Shown here piece after piece: positions 61,643 to 64,000 of a DNA stretch of 64,000 nt. A model generated the notes under the pieces. It saw only the letters and a list, made by a program, of their open reading frames with translations. It was not told the DNA's origin and searched no databases. How positions within the stretch are numbered: the stretch's first letter is position 1; the number at the start of each line of letters is the position of its first letter. Source of the DNA: Planotetraspora sp. A-T 1434. Its GTDB lineage: Bacteria > Actinomycetota > Actinomycetes > Streptosporangiales > Streptosporangiaceae. Made by a program: the position numbers and the translations under genes. The stretch lies in contig NZ_JAOEGB010000024.1 in assembly GCF_025420585.1 (NCBI RefSeq), positions 62,001-126,000 on the forward strand. The letters run 5' to 3'.

Positions 61643-62845
61643 TCAGTGGACGAGCGGAATGCGGAGCACAAAACACGCGCCACCGTCGGCCGAGTCCTCG
61701 ACGTGCAGGGTGCCGTGGTGGGCTGAGGCGATGTCGCGGGCGATGGCCAAGCCCAGGCCGGCGCCTCCGCAGTCGCGGCTGCGGGCGGTATCCAAGCGGA
61801 CGAATCGCTGGAATATGCGTTCGCGGTCGGTCGGGGGGACTCCTTCCCCGTCGTCGGCCACGGCCAGTTCGGCGTGGTCACCTGCGCGGCGCAGGTCTAC
61901 CTCGACACTGTGTGTGGCGTGACGTCGGGCGTTTTCCAGCAGGTTGGCGAGTAATCGGGCGATCTGGGTGGAGGCGGCCTCCACCGTCACCGCGGGGTCG
62001 AGGTTGAGTCGTACGCCATAGCTCTCAACCCACCGAGCCGCCTCTGTCCTGACCAGTTCCGTCAGATCCACTTCCTCCAGCTTCCTGTCGATGTCAGCCT
62101 CCAGCCGGGCCAGGAGGAGCAGGTCGTTGATGATGTTCTCCAGCCGGTCGAGGTCATCCATAACGTGGTTCAGCAGATCGGGCAGGTCGATGTCGTCCGG
62201 GTGCAGCTGCGCCGCCTCGACTTCCACGCGTAGCGCGGCGAGCGGCGTGCGCAGCTCGTGTGAGGCGTCGGCGGCGAATTGACGTTGCCGATCCAATAGC
62301 TGCTCCGCGTGCGTTTTCGCCTCCCTCACCTGCTCGTTCAGCTCCTGTAGCTCCTTGGCGCGCGCATAGAGCTCGGCCTCCATCGCCTCCTCGCCCGCGC
62401 CCGGCCCGCTCACTCGCGAGCTGGTCCGCTGTCGCTGCTGGATGAACCCGGTCACGTCCTCCGTGCGGTGGACGAACAGCACCACCGCTCCGTTAGGGCC
62501 CAGGACGGGAGAGTTGATCGTGCTCCAGTCCCGTTCCTCGCACAGTTGCGCGCTACCAGAGACCGGCATGGCGTACTTCTGTGGTGCCATCGCGTCGGGT
62601 TTACCGGTCGCCGGGACCTGGCACAGTGAGGCTTCGCGGTTCCGCAGGGCGCGCAGCTCACCAGGATGGACGCGGTCATGGGTAAATGAGTCGAACACAT
62701 GCCTGCCCAGCAACTCCTCTCGCCGACGTCCGCAGACGTCGAGATATGCCTGGTTGACGGCCACGACTGTCGAATCCAGCGTCATGACCAGGCAAGGACT
62801 GGGAACTGCCGCGAGCAGGGCAGCGTAGTCGACGTTCTGTCCCAT
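61643..62845 (-). CDS. PAS-domain soluble sensor histidine kinase
   Basis: 400 aa. PAS domain at 1-125 (SPCLVMTLDSTVVAVNQAYL, VDVCGRRREEL here DVCGRRREELLGRHVFD), coiled-coil linker 155-185, HisKA with phospho-acceptor His in FAADASHELRTPLAALRVEV, and HATPase_c with N-box LLANLLENARRHAT, G1 VADDGEGVPPTDRERIFQRF and G2 GAGLGLAIARD. No membrane segments, so it is cytosolic, perhaps sensing redox, ligand or energy state. No response regulator gene is adjacent in the window. Confidence 0.88.
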   Translation of the reverse strand: MGQNVDYAALLAAVPSPCLVMTLDSTVVAVNQAYLDVCGRRREELLGRHVFDSFTHDRVHPGELRALRNREASLCQVPATGKPDAMAPQKYAMPVSGSAQLCEERDWSTINSPVLGPNGAVVLFVHRTEDVTGFIQQRQRTSSRVSGPGAGEEAMEAELYARAKELQELNEQVREAKTHAEQLLDRQRQFAADASHELRTPLAALRVEVEAAQLHPDDIDLPDLLNHVMDDLDRLENIINDLLLLARLEADIDRKLEEVDLTELVRTEAARWVESYGVRLNLDPAVTVEAASTQIARLLANLLENARRHATHSVEVDLRRAGDHAELAVADDGEGVPPTDRERIFQRFVRLDTARSRDCGGAGLGLAIARDIASAHHGTLHVEDSADGGACFVLRIPLVH

Positions 62846-62876
62846 CAGGTTTCCCCTTCTACGCGCTCAGTACGGC

Positions 62877-63708
62877 TCATGGATCCATCGCTTCGCAAGG
62901 GCGCCGGACCGCACCGGCCGGATCAACTGAACCTGCGAGGGGAAGCCGCAGTACGAAGCACGCGCCACCGGTCGCGGACTCCCCGACGTGCAGGCTGCCG
63001 ATGTGTGCCTGGGCGATGTCCCGGGCTATCGCCAGGCCCAGGCCGGTACCGGTGTGGTCGAGGCGGCGTGCGGCCTCCAGGCGGGTGAAGCGCTGGAAGA
63101 TCCGTTCCCGTTCGGATTCCGCGACTCCTTCTCCGTCGTCGGTTACCGTCAGCTCGGCGCTGTCGCCGTCGCGGCTCACCCCGACCTCGATCATGTGCTG
63201 GGCGTGCCGTTGGGCGTTGTCCAGCAGGTTGGTGAGCACCCGGCCGATCCGGATCGGGACGGCCTCGACGGTCACCCCGGTTTGCAGCCGGAGCCGAACC
63301 GCGATGCGGTCGGCCCTGCGCGCGATCTCGTCACGGACCAGTTCGGCGAGGTCGACCCGCTGTGGCTGCACGGAGGGGCCGGCCTCCATCTCGGCCAGGA
63401 CACGCAGGTCGGTGATGATGGCGTCCAGCCGGCCGACGTTCCTCAATGCCCTGGCGAGCAAGTCGCCGAGGTCGGTCTCATCGGGATGCAGGCAGGCCTC
63501 CTCCAACTCCGCGCGCAGCCCCGCGACCGCCGTGCGCAGCTCATGCGAGGCGTCGGAAGCAGAAACGCCGCTTCTTCTGCAACTCGCGCTCCAGCGCATG
63601 CACCATGTCGGAGGGCATCTGGATCGTCGGCGGGGTCCGGCCCTCACAAACCGGGTTGGGAACCTCGCGGTCGTACAAGGACGTCAGGCGTGCTATCACA
63701 GCACACAC
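62877..63708 (-). pseudogene. Second sensor kinase, frameshifted and truncated
   Basis: From the HisKA box onwards it is intact: DASHELRTAVAGLRAELEEA, N-box VLTNLLDNAQRHAQH, G1 TDDGEGVAESERERIFQRF, G2 GTGLGLAIARD, ending at 62877. The linker in the other frame (MPSDMVHALERELQKKRRF) joins only after a frameshift near 63565, and no sensor domain is found upstream. It is a close paralogue of the kinase at 61643 (32 bp away), so it may come from a tandem duplication. Confidence 0.7.
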
Positions 63709-64000
63709 TCCATTCCATTCAATTTCTTCATTCGGTGCGGCATGTAACCTCAGGGATGCCGTGGAGCAGATGCCACATACCGTTGACGCCGATGTTCGGT
63801 GCCGCCCACACCGCCTTGTGGCCATGCTCACCGAGCGTCGTCACGGTTCCGACCCGATCAGGCCAGTCCCGCCCGACCACCACGATCTCCGTGACAGACC
63901 TTCGTGGCCGGATATACGTCGCCATCCGGTCGCCAGCTAAGACAGGACAGCCTCTCGGCCTGTGACAGCTTTACGGAAACGCCTCTGATCGCGTGTCCCC

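Noticed and set aside
63728-63925. 65-aa ORF near the right edge
   Set aside because: Composition is plausible but there is no ribosome binding site, no recognised motif, and the context is decayed.
505-64000. Numerous long overlapping ORFs on the opposite strand of real genes
   Set aside because: They are Arg/Pro/Gly-rich shadows typical of high-GC coding DNA and match no family.

Overview
The window is high-GC actinobacterial DNA. Gene content (F420-type LLM oxidoreductase, DUF2795 plus Rv2629-type factor, DUF4328, DUF6504 with a DnaE2-like polymerase, a long DUF222/HNH gene, TPR/SLOG regulators, actinomycete-type int/xis) suggests a Streptosporangiaceae-like actinomycete such as Nonomuraea or a relative. 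That placement is inference. GTG and TTG starts and 4-bp stop/start overlaps are common. There are no rRNA genes and no CRISPR array; the one intact tRNA is tRNA-Arg(UCU).

Region 1 (1-35,300) looks like ordinary chromosome. It opens with siroheme/cobalamin genes on the minus strand (GNAT pair, 42-aa ORF, cbiX, cobT, cysG; cobD lies apart at 32.3 kb). Next come a stress-type operon (DUF2795 and a ribosome-hibernation-type factor) behind a SigB-like promoter, the lactate operon lutABC with its divergent GntR regulator and twin operators, an F420 oxidoreductase behind a KstR-like palindrome, a giant DUF222/HNH protein, a DnaE2/DUF6504 SOS pair behind two LexA boxes, a HutC-regulated ABC importer with a HAD phosphatase, a quinone oxidoreductase, an ABC exporter with a PucR regulator, and assorted single genes.

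Region 2 (about 35,326-56,497) is a compound genomic island at tRNA-Arg(UCU). A 5' tRNA fragment marks the left edge, an intact tRNA lies at 42,190-42,263, and a damaged 3' tRNA half with duplicated downstream flank marks the right edge. All three share the anticodon-loop octamer ACTTCTAA. The left segment carries a tyrosine integrase next to the tRNA, a decayed IS256-type transposase, a TPR/SLOG pair, a small HTH gene with a probable frameshift, and a secreted metzincin-like protein followed by a lipoprotein. The right segment carries int and xis, two methyltransferase-like remnants, an MmpS-like/coiled-coil membrane pair, a TetR/SDR pair, a VOC protein, a flavin monooxygenase and a Tn3 remnant. 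No conjugation ATPase or replication initiator is visible, so both segments look degenerate and probably not self-transmissible.

Region 3 (56,500-64,000) is accessory-looking chromosome: a divergent LysR/MFS pair, an ISL3-type remnant fused to a carboxylesterase fragment, a frameshifted SDR, and two related sensor kinases, one intact and one broken, without a response regulator in the window.
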